NCBI GenBank assembly: GCA_026260175.1
Contig: JAKCWW010000509.1
Coordinates: forward strand, 43,572-107,571
Direction of reading: 5' to 3'
Origin: Reticulitermes lucifugus
Lineage: Eukaryota > Arthropoda > Insecta > Blattodea > Rhinotermitidae
DNA length: 64,000 nt
The notes under the pieces are model-generated. The model saw only the letters and a program-made list of their open reading frames with translations. It was not told the DNA's origin and did no database searches. The translations under genes and the position numbers were made by a program. Of this stretch, positions 23,236-35,644 are shown piece by piece. Positions within the stretch are counted from its first letter, which is position 1; each line of letters begins with the position of its first letter.

Positions 23236-24721
23236 TAACCCGCTTTTTTGAAAACCAAATTTTGTTACTCTCTTCATAAGAACAGCCACTGGATTTTGTC
23301 CTCTTATGTGGTAAGCAGTGGCATAGTTAAGGTCCCCGCAGACCCCGCACCACGGAGAACCTCTCCCTCAGTAGCCCCCAGATGTATCAAATAGTCCTGC
23401 TAAATGTGTTGTGCATTCTTTCGGACTTGATTCCGTCCTGTGGACAGAAGTACCGGTAAGTATTCTGGATTCCTGGTATGAGATCTGAGTAATAAATATA
23501 GCGTTGTCCCGACCGGTTATCTGCGCCACTGACGGTAACTTGTTCGTTTACCTTCGATAATGGTTCTGTCCTAGAACAACATTCGTTTCCTACTCCATGA
23601 TTATCTAATATTAAATAGGATGCTGCTTGGATCATTATCGTTACCATCACCATAATCATCAATTAACTCCTCAGAATAGTAATGTTTCGTGCCTTTATGG
23701 AGCCCCAAGTTCCGTAGGTAATGAAAACAGTATGCCGTCTGTACGCAAGGTGCCTTGGCTGTATTACCACCAATACAACGCTGTATCTATGATGCAGGCT
23801 TTAATGCAGCAACACAAAGTTTTGGGATAATGATTCGGATTGTGTGGCGATGTATCGACTGTCCTAGAGTTGTAAGTTCCTTTCACTATGATAGTTTGTC
23901 CGGAATTATTTGCAACGAATCACGTAGAAGTAACACTACATGTTTTGACCCTCTTCATTGTCAATATTAAGGATGTCCAGAAGAAAATTATTGATCACAG
24001 TGTGTCACAGTACTAGCCTTGGTCATAGGATTAAGGTTTACCCTGTGTTGGGTCACGTCGGTAAGAGGCGCATGAACAGTCTAAACGCTGTACAGTTTCA
24101 GTAGGTGAGGGTCGAATGGTTATAATGTTATCTAGTGAAATGAATCCACAATTTGCCATGTCATTGAATTTCCCATTGCACTCAGTATGGCCCATCGGGT
24201 TGGATAGCCTTGTCAATACACAGTCGGAGGAACAACTGATGGGATTTGTTCCAGATGCGATGCGACAGATCGGGGGACCGATAAACACGCTATCAGATCT
24301 CTTTGTTTTGTATTCCCCATGTTGATATGTGAGCTCGGAAAATTCAATCATCTATGTATCTGACACCTGCCATCTCTTTTTAAATGCTCCGCTGTTATTT
24401 CTTCGGTCACATGTTCAAATCAGAAAACTGTTTTCCTTGTGTTATTTTCACAAACAGCACAAGTGATATCGAATGATATATACATATTCTTATGCCTGCT
24501 TTACGTTTAAGTTGTGGCTATGTGTGTGTTACAAACAAAACGAGTGACGTAGCCTTTATGGCAGTTTGAGTTAACTTAGCGAACCCTGCGCGGATCCCGT
24601 GGTAATATTGCTGGACGAAAATTTTGTAATTATGAAATCTGGTCCATAAATTTTCAATTCTCATCTTTGTAATGGTAAAGGCAGAAAATTAGTGTTCCCT
24701 GTCCACTCCACGAAGGCATAT
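23236..24721. other. No supported gene
   Basis: Overlapping open frames on both strands at 24031-24351 (106 codons, minus) and 24116-24325 (69 codons, plus) are unrecognised. Their flanks have no obvious repeat ends or splice sites. Confidence 0.35.
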
Positions 24722-24965
24722 AGGGGGTGTAGAGGTACAGCTCCACTCATTTTAACGTCTGCGCTAGTTAGAGATCAGTGGTACACCTCGCGCCCCGATT
24801 GCTTAAGGCCTGACAAAGAACCCTAGTACCCATTAAACAGGAGGCTGGGTGGGCCTCGGAGCCGGTCTGGACGATTTGGAGAACAGAAAAGCCTTTGGCC
24901 AGTGCCCGGATTTGAAACACGGGACGTTCAGCCCGTAGCCTAGTCACCGTACCGACCACCCTACA
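24722..24965 (-). mobile_element. tRNA-derived SINE (family A), minus strand
   Basis: Read on the minus strand, it starts near 24962 with gtcggtacggtgactaggc, has a B-box-like tgtttcaaatcc, then the family body cgtccagaccggctccgagg and cccacccagcctcctg, and ends with gtggagctgtacctctac. It is more diverged than the copies at 18981 and 45463. Confidence 0.8.
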
Positions 24966-25117
24966 TTAAATATTCTTGTCCTGTATGCGCAACACTTTCG
25001 TCATTACCTAAGTAAACCCAGAAAATAAACACCCGCCTTTTTTTAATACAAGCTGGTTGTCTCACTCTTCGCCTCAGCAAATTGGATATGAATTCTGTGG
25101 ACTTCTGCCTATAAAAC

Positions 25118-25399
25118 ACTCGTAGATTAGAAATCTTTCGTGACGTTTCAGCTTTCAAGACGGTCACTATGAAGATAACCGTCTTCTGGAATATGATACC
25201 GTGTGTTCCAGTTATTCCTGAACACATTAATCGAGTAAAATCTTTCTTCAGGGTTAGAAATACTGTTAAAAATACAACGATTAGAAGTCGTGTAGCTTTG
25301 CAGGCAGGTGCACCGTGTCACATCCTTGAAGGCAACAGTATCCATCGTCATCGCTATAAGAACTTGAAATCTTGCTTGACTGAATTTGAATTTGCATAA
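25118..25399. repeat. ~280-bp fold-back element
   Basis: The arms are about 25118-25215 and 25300-25399. The left reads gacgtttcagctttcaagac, then accgtcttctggaatatg, then gataccgtgtgttcc. The reverse complement of the right reads gatttcaagttcttatagcg, then tactgttgccttcaagg, then atgtgacacggtgcacc. Both arms translate outward to degenerate forms of the VFWDV(T/A)PC repeat peptide, and the minus strand ends YHIPEDGYLHSD. The arms are considerably diverged, so the element is old. Confidence 0.65.
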
Positions 25400-25699
25400 A
25401 ATACTCTTTTATTTCAACATAAAACCTGTTTTCAATTCTTGAGTTTGTAAATGTGTGACGTTTAACAACCAGGTCCCGAGATGTCCGCCCGTACAAATCT
25501 CGTTATCTGCATTTGCCGCTTCATTCTGCTCTTCCGCAAAGAGGGGACGAAGAGGACGAGAATTTAAGCCAGAATTAAAAGTGTCATAATTAACCGCGTG
25601 CTGCATAATGATGCCGTGCTTGCTGAAATACCAGGGCTACTCAACTGGCACGTGGCACAGTGTGATTTTAGACGCGCACACTTCAGCTTACATAATGCT

Positions 25700-25795
25700 T
25701 AAATTAACTCCGTAGAGAAGAGCTCTTTTTGTGAAAATAACAGTCATTCAGCTAGTCCAGAATCGCACTTCGGTTACGGACCCGGAAGGTTCATT
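25700..25795 (-). mobile_element. LINE 3' end, minus strand
   Basis: The family 3' UTR signature is worn (plus-strand agaagagctctttttgtgaa) and is followed by agctagtccagaat. It continues into the end of the coding tail (plus-strand ggaaggttcatta, the complement of codons for MNLP). It abuts an AC microsatellite at 25798. Confidence 0.55.
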
Positions 25796-25797
25796 AC

Positions 25798-25819
25798 CAC
25801 ACACACACACACACACACA
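25798..25819. repeat. (AC)n microsatellite
   Basis: Eleven AC dinucleotides directly upstream (in plus coordinates downstream) of the LINE remnant. Confidence 0.95.
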
Positions 25820-25904
25820 AAACTTCGCAAATTTCGCGAGCCAGAAAAATCCAGCCGTCCTTGACACTCTGTCGTTTAACATCCATTTAATCATGTAATT
25901 CTCC

Positions 25905-26150
25905 GCGCCGTACTTCAGACAGCTTGCCATCGGCTTATGATTGCAGAGGCCCTGGTTCGATTCCAGTGCAGTCAATGTGCGTTTTGTCACGGGTAAAGTG
26001 AGTCAGTTTTTTTCTGTGGGTAGTTCGGTTGTTCATGTCACTTCTTATTCCACTAATTCTGTGATCATTCTTTACAATCCCGGTCTGTGTGTACAATAGG
26101 CCCATCAACCGCTTCAGTGTATGGGATTCAGCCCAACCCAGCCCTAATAT
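25905..26150 (+). mobile_element. Possible tRNA-derived SINE (family B-like)
   Basis: A perfect pol III B box (ggttcgattcc, 25954-25964) sits in a tRNA-like context ending ccagtgcagt, but no clear A box or cloverleaf precedes it. The downstream body (gttcggttgttcatgtcact) ends in a gattcagcccaacccagccc segment near 26128-26147. A tRNA gene is unlikely because acceptor pairing cannot be found. Confidence 0.4.
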
Positions 26151-27228
26151 GTTAATAATAGTATCGTTCCATTTTTGCCTCCGTCTTCCAAGTGGTTTCT
26201 TTCTTTCAGGGTTTTCACTAAACTTTCCTGTGCATCTCTAGTCTTTCCCATCCGCTCCGAATTTCCATTTCGTTTTTGTCCTAGTTGATTTGATCACCGT
26301 AGTCGCGTTTGGTGAAGAGTGCAAGTAATGAATCTCCTCAGTGTTCAGTTTTCTGTATCTCCTTCTTTCTCCCTCATACGTACAAATATTCTCCTCCTAC
26401 CTTTACCGAATTCGCCTTTCTTATTCGTCCAACTCTGTAAAGCTTATTTAAGGCGTTAAAATCGTTAAATATTAGAAAAAGTAACCTTAAATTTGAGTCA
26501 GTTATAATCTTATAGCATACCCCACCAATTGAGTAACCCTGTAGTGGGCAGAGGTAAATTCGGGAAGGTGACAAAGCAAGGCTTTGCACATAACGATAAA
26601 GGCGCCCTGCCTTACTCCTGCCTGTGGTTTGCATCATTTACTTGAGCACAGACGCCATTTTCTTGCTTGTTATCTCTGCTTCAATTAGGCCTGTATCGCG
26701 CACACAAACAAAATAAATTAAACCTTATTCTACTATTTTAAATTATAGTTTAAGAAGTAAGGTCTGGTAGATAATGGTATCAGCTTTCATCCAACATATT
26801 CATGCAACTGTGCATTTTATACATGTTGGCGGTATAATCGACTTCCAACGATCTATACGCTAATTAAATATGTATAACACAATGGGCAATTAGATATTGA
26901 ATCCACTGAATCTCATTTTGATGCTCAAATGGCCGATAATTAACGCTCTATACTGGCGCATGAATTGATCCCCAGAGCACCGACATGGCTTAATATCTCA
27001 GCTCACTTGCACGAGCTAAGCTGACTGACCAAGAACAAACAGTTACACACGCATAACAATACACGGAAGACGCCATACACACCGTCCGTTTTGTTATAAT
27101 ATTACCTAAGTAACAAATTATTAATAAAAGAATGTGAAAGGAAATGTAAGTCTTCAAGGCTTGGGGGTTAGACGCGCGAACGTTCTCACAGCCTTATGAG
27201 TTCAGACAAGGTTAGTATAGGCTACGTA
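26151..27228. other. No gene; possible worn LINE piece
   Basis: At 26170-26210 the minus strand reads KKPLGRRRQKWND-like peptide, a possible further LINE ORF2 tail too degraded to delimit. The rest is AT-rich. Confidence 0.3.
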
Positions 27229-27408
27229 AATAGGGGTGCACAAATTCCGGGCGCCAGGTCGTCCAGGCGACCAAATGATGCGCTGTGGCGCCTTACATTT
27301 GTGGGTCTTTGTTTGAAACTTCTGGCGCCTCAAATTTTGAGGTGGCATGTAGAATTTTGTAACACTTTCACACGCCTGTACGTATATTATACTGGTACAC
27401 ACTGAGCC
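27229..27408. mobile_element. Possible hAT-like non-autonomous element
   Basis: The left end taggggtgcacaaattccgg, with ggcgccaggtcg and caggcgacc close behind, resembles hAT-type termini. The right end cacactgagccctg gives, in reverse complement, a weak match (cagggctcagtgtg). No 8-bp direct repeat was found. The two opposite-strand open frames over it are chance frames. Confidence 0.3.
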
Positions 27409-29617
27409 CTGTACATTCTTCGTAGCATTTCTTGTGCTTCACTACGAGGGTCTGGACCCAGCTTTCTTTTCTTGACATAGAATATTTCTGGCATGACATT
27501 TGATTTTACAGAGTTTCACGTTGTATTACTTCAGTGCATTTCATATACTTCTTGTGTTCAAAATTTCATTACCGTAAAATTGTAGCTATAACTAGCCGGT
27601 TGTTGTTATTGTACAATCCCTTATCACCTTCTTGGGTTAAGTAGCTGCAAAATAAATTATTATGAGATTATTATGAATAGTTAATTTAGGGTTTGCTGGA
27701 GGAAGTGTTCTTCGGCTATTGCTATATAAAACTTCTCACTTTACACTTCTAATATAACTGACACACTGTCGTGCCCAGTCTTTTGTTTGCGAAAGTTGGG
27801 TCTGTTTGAAATTAATTTAAACATAACTACCTTCCATTACATAGAATTAATTCATAATTCGCAAGTGAAGGTCTTCCTTTGGTTATCCAATTATGTACTT
27901 AGAAGTTCTCTGTTTATGTTGTTCTATATATTTCTGACGTAATTGTCTCCGTAAATCTGCCCTGTAAATCACAGAACTCATCCAAATAATTTCCTGAAAA
28001 TTATTTCAATCATTATTTTTCTCTTGTACATAAGGACAAATTCTTTAAACCTCTTGTTGTTTTACCTAAACGTTACTATATTCACTTATATCATCTCCGT
28101 TGTCGTTCATATTTTGTTGCAATAATATTGTTTATCGCCTATGTAGCAGTGACTACTAGAGTATTAACAATCAATTCAAAACTATGGAAAGATGACGATC
28201 CCCTGCAATAAGGAGTAGTAATAAAATAAAGGCAGGAACCATTACAAAACAAGCGTACGTAATGCGTAGAGATTTGGAACTAAACCTCACAAGCAAGCAT
28301 GAGAATAACATGAGCGTTACTCCTAAAATCACAAAATTCTCAGAATACGCAGAAACTGGCATATTGTAAAGCCACAACTATAAACACCGCCATCCTCGAT
28401 ACACCGTAAACATCACCTTCCTGAAGTCCCAAAAATATTGGTAAGATACAAAGAAATGCAGACTGTGCTATACATAGCAAAAGACAGTTCTAAAAAATCT
28501 GATGCAAAAATTGGGTAGGAAAATAAAATGACAAAATAATTACGTTCAAATTTTTAATTCTATTAATTAATTCAGTTATTGTATTTATTGTATTCATATT
28601 CTGCATAATGCCAAGTACAGTGTAATGATGTTTATAAAAATATAAGTTCCTCCCTTTTCGTGTTTTCTGTCTTCCCTCACACTTAAACAATTAATAATTT
28701 CATTACAATGTAAAAAATACGTAATTAGTCCGATTTACCATGTCCATTGAGGCATAGAATGTGTTCCTTCCAGCAGAACAGATGACTCTGAATTTTTGTA
28801 ATTATTTGAAAAATATTTACAGAAGTTCAATTAAAATCTGTCTGAAGTCAGTAATCTTAAGAAGTTTTTGTTTTAGACTTTGTTAAAGGAACGGATGTGA
28901 ATGTAATGCATCAAAGAATTTTCTAATCCTTAGCATTTTTGGAACTGAGCGTAGGCATTTAGGACGAATGCCCTTAGCACTGCGAAGCTGATCACAGTGG
29001 CCGCACGGTGGAAGCTGCTAACGCTTTTCAAAGTGACATCATAATTTACAAATTGTTTAAGAACTAGTGTATGTATGGTAGTTTTACCTCACTGACATAC
29101 TTAGGACACTAAAAGGTTTCTAGGTACATGTACAATTTGCAAGAAATGTTGAAAACCTCGCCCAAGGAGGATACATGAAACGCAACTCAAGAAGAGACAG
29201 CGTCATCACTCAAAGATAAGTTTGCAGGGAGACTATGAGGGCTGGATTTTATATAAAGCTAGGGTTGGTTTTCCGCATGTATGTAGCACGTCGTCTTAAT
29301 TTTGGTTTAGGTTTTGTTACGTTATGGTACCTGGGGGCACCGTTTGGCATTGTGTTTACGAGGCTCCGTTGCATAACATTCTTCCGCCTGCAGCTCGTGT
29401 CCTTTCGCATGGCATATTCTTCTTCCTCTGTGTAATTATTGGACTTTTTGGAAACGTCATGTAATAGATTATCCTTTCATATGTGTCGTACGTATTGCGT
29501 GTAGATTTAATTACCATTTGAGGTGCAAAGATAATGCAGCGCCTGAAGAGAAATGGGGAGGGGGGCGATTATGAATACTGAATCGGTAAAAATGGGAGAA
29601 CGTTCCGGAATGGATTG
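27409..29617. other. No gene seen
   Basis: About 2.2 kb of AT-rich DNA with only short chance frames. No repeat or exon was recognised. Confidence 0.4.
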
Positions 29618-29698
29618 TACAGGATGCTCCACTTAAAACCGACCCGATTTCACGGCGAAATCAAGAAAGCGGGTCGGTTTTAAGTGGAACAATCTGTA
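29618..29698. repeat. 81-bp TA-ended hairpin element
   Basis: The arms are inverted copies with two or three mismatches at the outer end. The left begins tacaggatgctccac and the reverse complement of the right begins tacagattgttccac. The inner 18 bp (cttaaaaccgacccg and neighbours) are perfect. A nested gatttc/gaaatc pair lies in the loop. Both ends are TA, consistent with a very small Tc1/mariner-type MITE. Confidence 0.75.
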
Positions 29699-30009
29699 TT
29701 AAAATAATCTGCAGGAATTTGTACACAAAGACTGAAGGTGGCCTGAACCACGGAGAGTACTAAACGGCTACAGTCTGTACCCCGGCAGAGATCCGAAACG
29801 AGGGCTGCCAGAATGAGAAAGATTATATTGATCACTCACCGTAAAAATTGGTGGAGTGTTGCGCCTTTTGATTCATAAAATGTCAAAAATTTTTTGTAGT
29901 GCGGAATTAACTTGAAAACCAAACTTCAAACAGTAAAAGCGTGTTGGAAAAAATCCTTGTTCATCTCGACACCCATACGGAGGCCAGTACTTCACGTAGG
30001 TGACTCTAA
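29699..30009. other. No gene seen
   Basis: Unremarkable sequence between two hairpin elements. Confidence 0.4.
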
Positions 30010-30205
30010 AGATTGTTGCCTTTTGGGGTGTGACGCCGTATGATCTGGCAGAAATTTACCGACGGTTCAGAGAAACGTAATGCTTCCTGCATCAGATGAG
30101 ATGAGTGATGGATCATGTATATTGATTGATAATGGAGGCAGCAGGATTTTCTTAAACGTCGGTACACTTCGTCCAGACTACACGGCGTCACGTCCTGTCA
30201 CATCT
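30010..30205. repeat. ~195-bp fold-back element
   Basis: The arms (about 30014-30092 and 30098-30205) are inverted copies. The left contains gtgtgacgccgtatgatctg and tttaccgacggttcagag. The reverse complement of the right contains cgtgacgccgtgtagtctgg and tgtaccgacgtttaagaa. The minus strand reads TPCSLDEVYRRLRKSCCLHY, the common translation of this insect repeat class. The right arm carries ~25 bp of extra sequence near the loop. Confidence 0.72.
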
Positions 30206-31850
30206 TTATACATGTTATTGATTAAGCCCGGTTAATATAGGTCATTATCTTGGCAATTGCTACATTGTTTCTGAGTTAGCTTTATAACAGTTGTGCTACG
30301 GTAAATACTGACTTTCTGGGTGTTAAACTTGGTAACAAGGATTCATACGAAATGCATCCCATTTGTAAATAACAGAGTTTAGGGTTATAATTAATTTCCT
30401 GCTTTACGTTTTCGCATTTCTTAAAGTATTTAATTTCAGTAACACTCATTCAGTTCACACGATTATGAAATGCAAGTGAAAGTGATTCTGGCCACTTTGT
30501 TGTTGTTGTTATTATTGTTGTTGTTGTTGTTGTTAAAATAAACATTACGTTTACTAAGATTTACCAAGGTCGATCTGAAGCCCAGCCTTAGTATAATTCT
30601 CTTGTTTCGCTCTGGCAGTGCCACACACTCTGATCATTATACAGTCCCATGTAATTTGGGGAAAGGCGACATGTAACATTTGGGTTCATTTTTCGGCAGA
30701 CATCGGCCTTTCATTCAGACTATTATTCAGAAAATTATTATCAAATGTAAAGAACTCAACGTAGATTCAGTTGAGAAAACAAGATCTTTTGCGTAAATAC
30801 AACCACGGAACTGTGATACTGTTTCTTACCGTTTTTTAAGATTTGTAGATTTCATGGTAAAGTCGATTAAATGAAAGCTTACTCGGCAAAAGTGGTTACT
30901 GAACCGTGATAGGCCTGTAACTCAAAATTAAAGCAGATTACATATAGAAAGAGCAACTTTGTTTACATGAGTATATAACGCAATAAATGTATTATTTTCC
31001 TTCTGGTTTTGTACTCTGATCCTTGATTCATGTTAAAGTAGTCTTGTAATATTAACATGATGGCAGTTATTTTGAAGTATATTATACCCAGGCAACATGT
31101 CAGGTCTGATAAGGAATATTATTCTACTCTGTAGACGAAACTGTTACGATGGAGAATCGTTAATATCCTTCTGTAATCTACAGGTTGCGGCGAGCACCTG
31201 GTTGCATGTAATAGTAATTGTGGCGCTGTATGTTCGTGTCGCTGGTAACGATTACGCAGTCCCAAAGATGTGGATATCTTAATTATGTTAGTCACATGTT
31301 TCATTCGCCTTTTGGCAGAATAAGCATACAAACTCTCTGTAATGACAGTGTCACTTGTGGGTGCTCATCAATGTTTTGTAGGCATCATTATAAGAGCCTA
31401 ATTAGTCCTCTTTATTTTACAGCTATTGAATGTTGTGATAGACTTACAATGAAATGTGTTTGGTACATCAGGATGTCGCTGCTTTACTAATAATTATGGT
31501 TAATATTCCGCAATGTTTAAGTTCAGTTGTTATGAATGGGTTTTGTAAGAATCTTTAATATTTTTCCGTTTTGTAATTATGTTGACGCTTCCAAATTTTC
31601 GTGTGCATTAACCCTCTATGACTTGTGTTGTGTGTCTTGTTAACGGCTGCAGTTAGCATCCCATCTATATTTCCTGCTGAATAATTAATACAACTTTTGT
31701 GCCATGCCTGCTGACCATTCTTTTATAAAAGCATTAAATCGAACAGACTCCATACTTCCATATTTCATCAACATGAGCTTTCAGGTCCATTATTTATTCA
31801 AACGTATTTATCGATTGAATTAAAATTTAAAGAAATTTTCGAAAAAGTGT
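30206..31850. other. No gene seen; one TTG microsatellite
   Basis: A (TTG)n run occupies 30498-30534. Open frames at 31097-31490 on both strands are unrecognised. No splice-flanked segment stands out. Confidence 0.4.
30498..30534. repeat. (TTG)n microsatellite
   Basis: About twelve trinucleotides, with an internal TTATTA interruption. Confidence 0.95.
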
Positions 31851-32051
31851 ACAGTCGTCTTGAACGTTACGCCGTGTCGAATGGTAAAGTTGCCGGCGTT
31901 GCAGAGGTGCTTATTACCTCCACGTTCAGTGTCAAGCAGCCCAAGCACTTTCCTTGGTATGCTTGACACTGAAGGTAGAGGCAAAACTCTTCTCCAGCAC
32001 ATCGGTAACTTCGTGATTCAACACAGTCTAACACTCCAGAAGACTTTAATC
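31851..32051. repeat. ~200-bp fold-back element
   Basis: The arms are 31851-31945 and 31953-32051. The innermost part holds a perfect 12-bp pair (ttcagtgtcaag at 31925-31936, cttgacactgaa at 31962-31973), and homology extends outward to acagtcgtcttgaacg versus its diverged counterpart. Reading outward from the centre, both strands encode similar peptides (LLDTERGGNKHLCNAGNF on minus, MLDTEGRGKTLLQHIGNF on plus). This is a consequence of the inversion and not evidence for two genes. Confidence 0.72.
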
Positions 32052-33505
32052 CTTATCTGCACCGCTGCAATAACCTAACACCTTGCAAAAGATCGGCAAG
32101 ATGCGCATTTATGCTCTTTCATTCTTACAATAACGTCAACTCTGGAAGGCCAAATGTCACGGTTAGCTTAACACTTTAAGAGACGAAATTGATCTCACTC
32201 GTACCTCACAGAAAACGCAGCACGTATCTCCTAATTCAGTTACGTACGTTCAGGACAAGTATTGTCGTTTATTCTGAGAGCCTATGTAATTACTCTGTGT
32301 GGGCGGAATCTGGATTTCTGAATCCTTAAAGAAGGTAGCATATATGATTACCACCGCCTATTGAAGGATTATGTAACTCTGTAAAGCCTAGTTTTTAGCA
32401 AGTTTACCATCACTCCGAATTTGCCCATAAATTTTATTTGTGCCTTTTGTAAGATTTTTACAATAAACAGCGATTATTTCCCTACAAAAAATTTACCAAT
32501 TGGCGTTTCTCTTGAAGCACACTGTGTTCACCGTGAGGTACGAATACAGATTCATCATACTATATATTATCGGAACGACAAGGGATAGAAACCTGGAAAC
32601 CTACAAACAAGGCAATGCTCATTCTCATATGGAGGAGCATTGGAAGAGAAAAATACTTTAGCATTGCATTTTAGTGTTTAAAATATTCGTGAGGACAGCT
32701 GTCAAAGATAAACTGCAAAAGGTCAGAGGGAAGTGGTGATGATCTTCAGAGTATTATTTTTCTATAGGGGCGAAAATAATTGTGAGCCTGAATCAGGATA
32801 ACCAGCCTCTGGGACGAAAATTAAATACGGTACTTCCCAAACACGAGACAAGGTTTGTAAGTTTTTCGTATTATGGCCATTGGCTACAGTTTTCTTTCCT
32901 CATTACAAATTTGTGTGGAGTATCGACTGAATTTCCAGAGGCGTGTGATAATTTTCAGTTGTGTGGTCGGCGCACGACATTGTATCATTAAGGTGTTGTT
33001 CCTAAAACACAGATCGTGCATATTCCGCATTCATCATCTCGCGTCTTGCGTATCAGGTTAAGAATATTCTGCACTCAGTTTAATTACAAGGGTACATTCG
33101 TCAACATCTCCTGTGTGCTATTGTTTATACTAGCGAAGACCTCAACATAATCTCCGGTTGTGACATGCAAGGATTGAGGGTGTCACTCCCATTGTCGCGG
33201 ACGTCTTCTGGCAGTGATGGATTGCTTTTCGCTATTTCACCTGGTCTCTCTTGTCCTGTCTCAGACACTACAACAGACAGCTAAGATTTATCTATCGGTT
33301 GCACTCCTTTTTGTTCAGCCTCACTCACGCATTTCTTCTCTCTTATCCCCACGTGTGTTCTCATTTGATTCTCAATTGTACGTAATGGTTCTCCTGTAAC
33401 CTCTTCGTGGGGAGTTTCTCGCGTGAAGTTGGTGTCAACTCCATTTTGCTTTCACTTTTTTTTGGTTCTTCATTTTACACGTGTTCGTATTGTGACCTCC
33501 CTTCA
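32052..33505. other. No gene seen
   Basis: Short frames only; the largest is 69 codons. No recognisable repeat. Confidence 0.4.
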
Positions 33506-33554
33506 CTGTCGTCGTCGTCGTAATCGTTGTCATCATCATCATCAGCATCATCAT
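33506..33554. repeat. GTC/ATC trinucleotide microsatellite
   Basis: GTC repeats pass into CAT/ATC repeats over about 48 bp, with a few interruptions. Confidence 0.9.
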
Positions 33555-35237
33555 GTTCCTTCTTTTATCTGAAATTTAAATAATAAAATGTAATACAATG
33601 TAATTGTATCTGTGTGAAACTTGGTCTGTCACACTAACAGAGGGAGACATTTTGACAATGTGGAAAAAAGGGTGTGGAGGAGAATATTTGTACCTAGCAG
33701 CTTGTTAGAAGTAACAGAACATGCAGTAAATGCAGTTTAATGCGGACTCCACAATAGCGATTAGCTTATCGGAGGCTCAAGACTCATTTCCGGGCCATTG
33801 CAATTTTATATTGACTTACTTGTTCCCGCAGCATTATGGCCCTGGTGTCGACTCAGCCTCTAACAAAAATGAGAAACACGGGTAAAGTCGGCCGGCGCGT
33901 AGGGCTGACAACCTTGCCACCTTCGTGTGCCGATTGTCTAAAAATTCTGGGAGCCTCGACCTCCTGGAACCCCAAGAGCCTGTCCAGGCCTGTGTAGCGA
34001 TTGCTATACGTTTACGTACAGAATGTTACCAATAAATCTTGCAGTCTCGAAACAGCCGTCCACCTTACATCTGCTGTTCAGGACTGCTCCAAACACAGAC
34101 GTCAGTTGCACGCACTGCTGCGGAACGTAAAATGCGAGGCAGTTCGAATACACGTCACTGGCATTCTGCACGCCGCTAATAGAAAAACTACCTGACTCTT
34201 GCAGATTTCCAACGAATCTCCGTGCTGTGAAATTTAAAGCATCGTTAATGAGAGAAGTTACGATTTTTCCGTATTTATAACTTTGTTGGATTTTAGACGA
34301 AACACGATTGACTGGGCGATTTTTGATAACGAAGTCTGTGAGCTTGCACGTATATTGCTCATATTGAAAAAGGCTGAGATGTATTAATTCTATTTTATTA
34401 TTCTCAAAATGGGTTCCAAAGCAAACTTGTGACAGAATCAATTTGAAAATGTGCAGTTATGAAGCACTTAAATGAGCGACCGGCAAAGTATTAATAAAGT
34501 GTGCTTGAAACCGTCTATATCTTCTGCATCTACGTCTTATCCTCTGAATATGGGAGCAGCAGGTGTTTGCGAAAGGCTGCTCTTTGTTTGCAGAACTCTG
34601 AGTCGCTGCGTCACACAAGACCGTATCTTCAGCCTAAATCTGACTTCTTTGTCGAGACAGGAACAAGCAGAGATGAGCAGAAGAGTCTGCTAAGATTCTA
34701 ACACATTTTATTGCGTCAGGCACACACGCTTATATTCAAATTCCGGACTTTATTACGTATCCATATTCTTTATGTTAAAGCGTACCCTAACAACAGGAAG
34801 TATTGAGAAGTTTATTCAGTCTTCAGTATTGAAATTCCGTTGTACTTAATATAGATGTGCCGCATAAATACAACAAACTTCTTCAGACGGTACAATTATA
34901 AACTTTATTAAAATCTGAATAGGTTCTGCATATTTCGAGTTTCTTTGGTCATCATCGGGTAAGTTACCATCAAAAGTGAAATTATACAAATCCCGTAATG
35001 CTGACATCCTGGGGATCCCAGGTTTTTACAATGTATATTTTGAAATATTAAAACATTTTAGTCTAAAACTTAAGTATAAATCAAGTTCTTTATAAAATTG
35101 CATAGTCGTGTATGTAATTATCTTGTGTATTAATGTAAATCTTGCAGCCTCGTGTGGATAGCGCTTATCTGTATTGAGTCTGTGTACTTTATGTACTTTG
35201 TAGTGCAGTAAAATGTCTCCCTGTAACATGCCATACA
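33555..35237. other. No supported gene; one 145-codon frame
   Basis: A minus-strand frame at 34004-34441 is one of the longest in the window (KYGKIVTSLINDALNFTARR within it) but matches no family I know and shows no clear splice sites. The segment 33870-34005 (ggcgcgtagggctgacaacc and following) looks like a further dispersed repeat whose ends cannot be set. Confidence 0.35.
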
Positions 35238-35475
35238 GGCACAAAGAGTGAGTAGGTCTGTAGTACCACTCATTCGTAACCTCGGCGCTACATGCCACAC
35301 CCCGACTGCTTTACCTCCGGAAAGGCGCTCGGGTACTTGTCGCACAAGAGGCTGGGTGGTCCCCGGGACCGGTCTAGACGGGCGTGGAGAAAATATCACT
35401 TGCTCCCACCTCCCACAGAGTTCGAACCCCGAACCGACCAGCCTGTAGCGGGTCGCTATATCGACTACGCGTTGT
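35238..35475 (-). mobile_element. tRNA-derived SINE (family A), minus strand
   Basis: Read on the minus strand: cgcgtagtcgatatagcgac with an A-box-like start, B box ggggttcgaactc, body cgtctagaccggtcccggg, cccagcctcttgtg and gccgaggttacgaatgagtg. The order is the same as in the copies at 18981 and 45463. The 3' part is truncated or diverged beyond the gagtggtactacag segment. Confidence 0.82.
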
Positions 35476-35644
35476 AATCAGTAACAATGAAACGATTGGG
35501 ATATATAGAATAGTATAAATACGAGATACATTACAATTGCGACTGGGAAACCTGACGGGGAGAGGCCACTTGGGAAAATTATTGATTATTTTGGAAAAAT
35601 TAAAACCAGTATATAGGTTAGGAAGACGGGAAAGCATTCGAAGT

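Noticed and set aside
25948-25970. Functional tRNA gene suggested by a perfect B box
   Set aside because: No A box at proper spacing and no acceptor-stem pairing; better explained as a SINE or tRNA relic.
27202-27405. Two opposite-strand frames of about 66-69 codons as genes
   Set aside because: They overlap almost completely and lie over a candidate non-autonomous transposon; neither has a recognisable domain.
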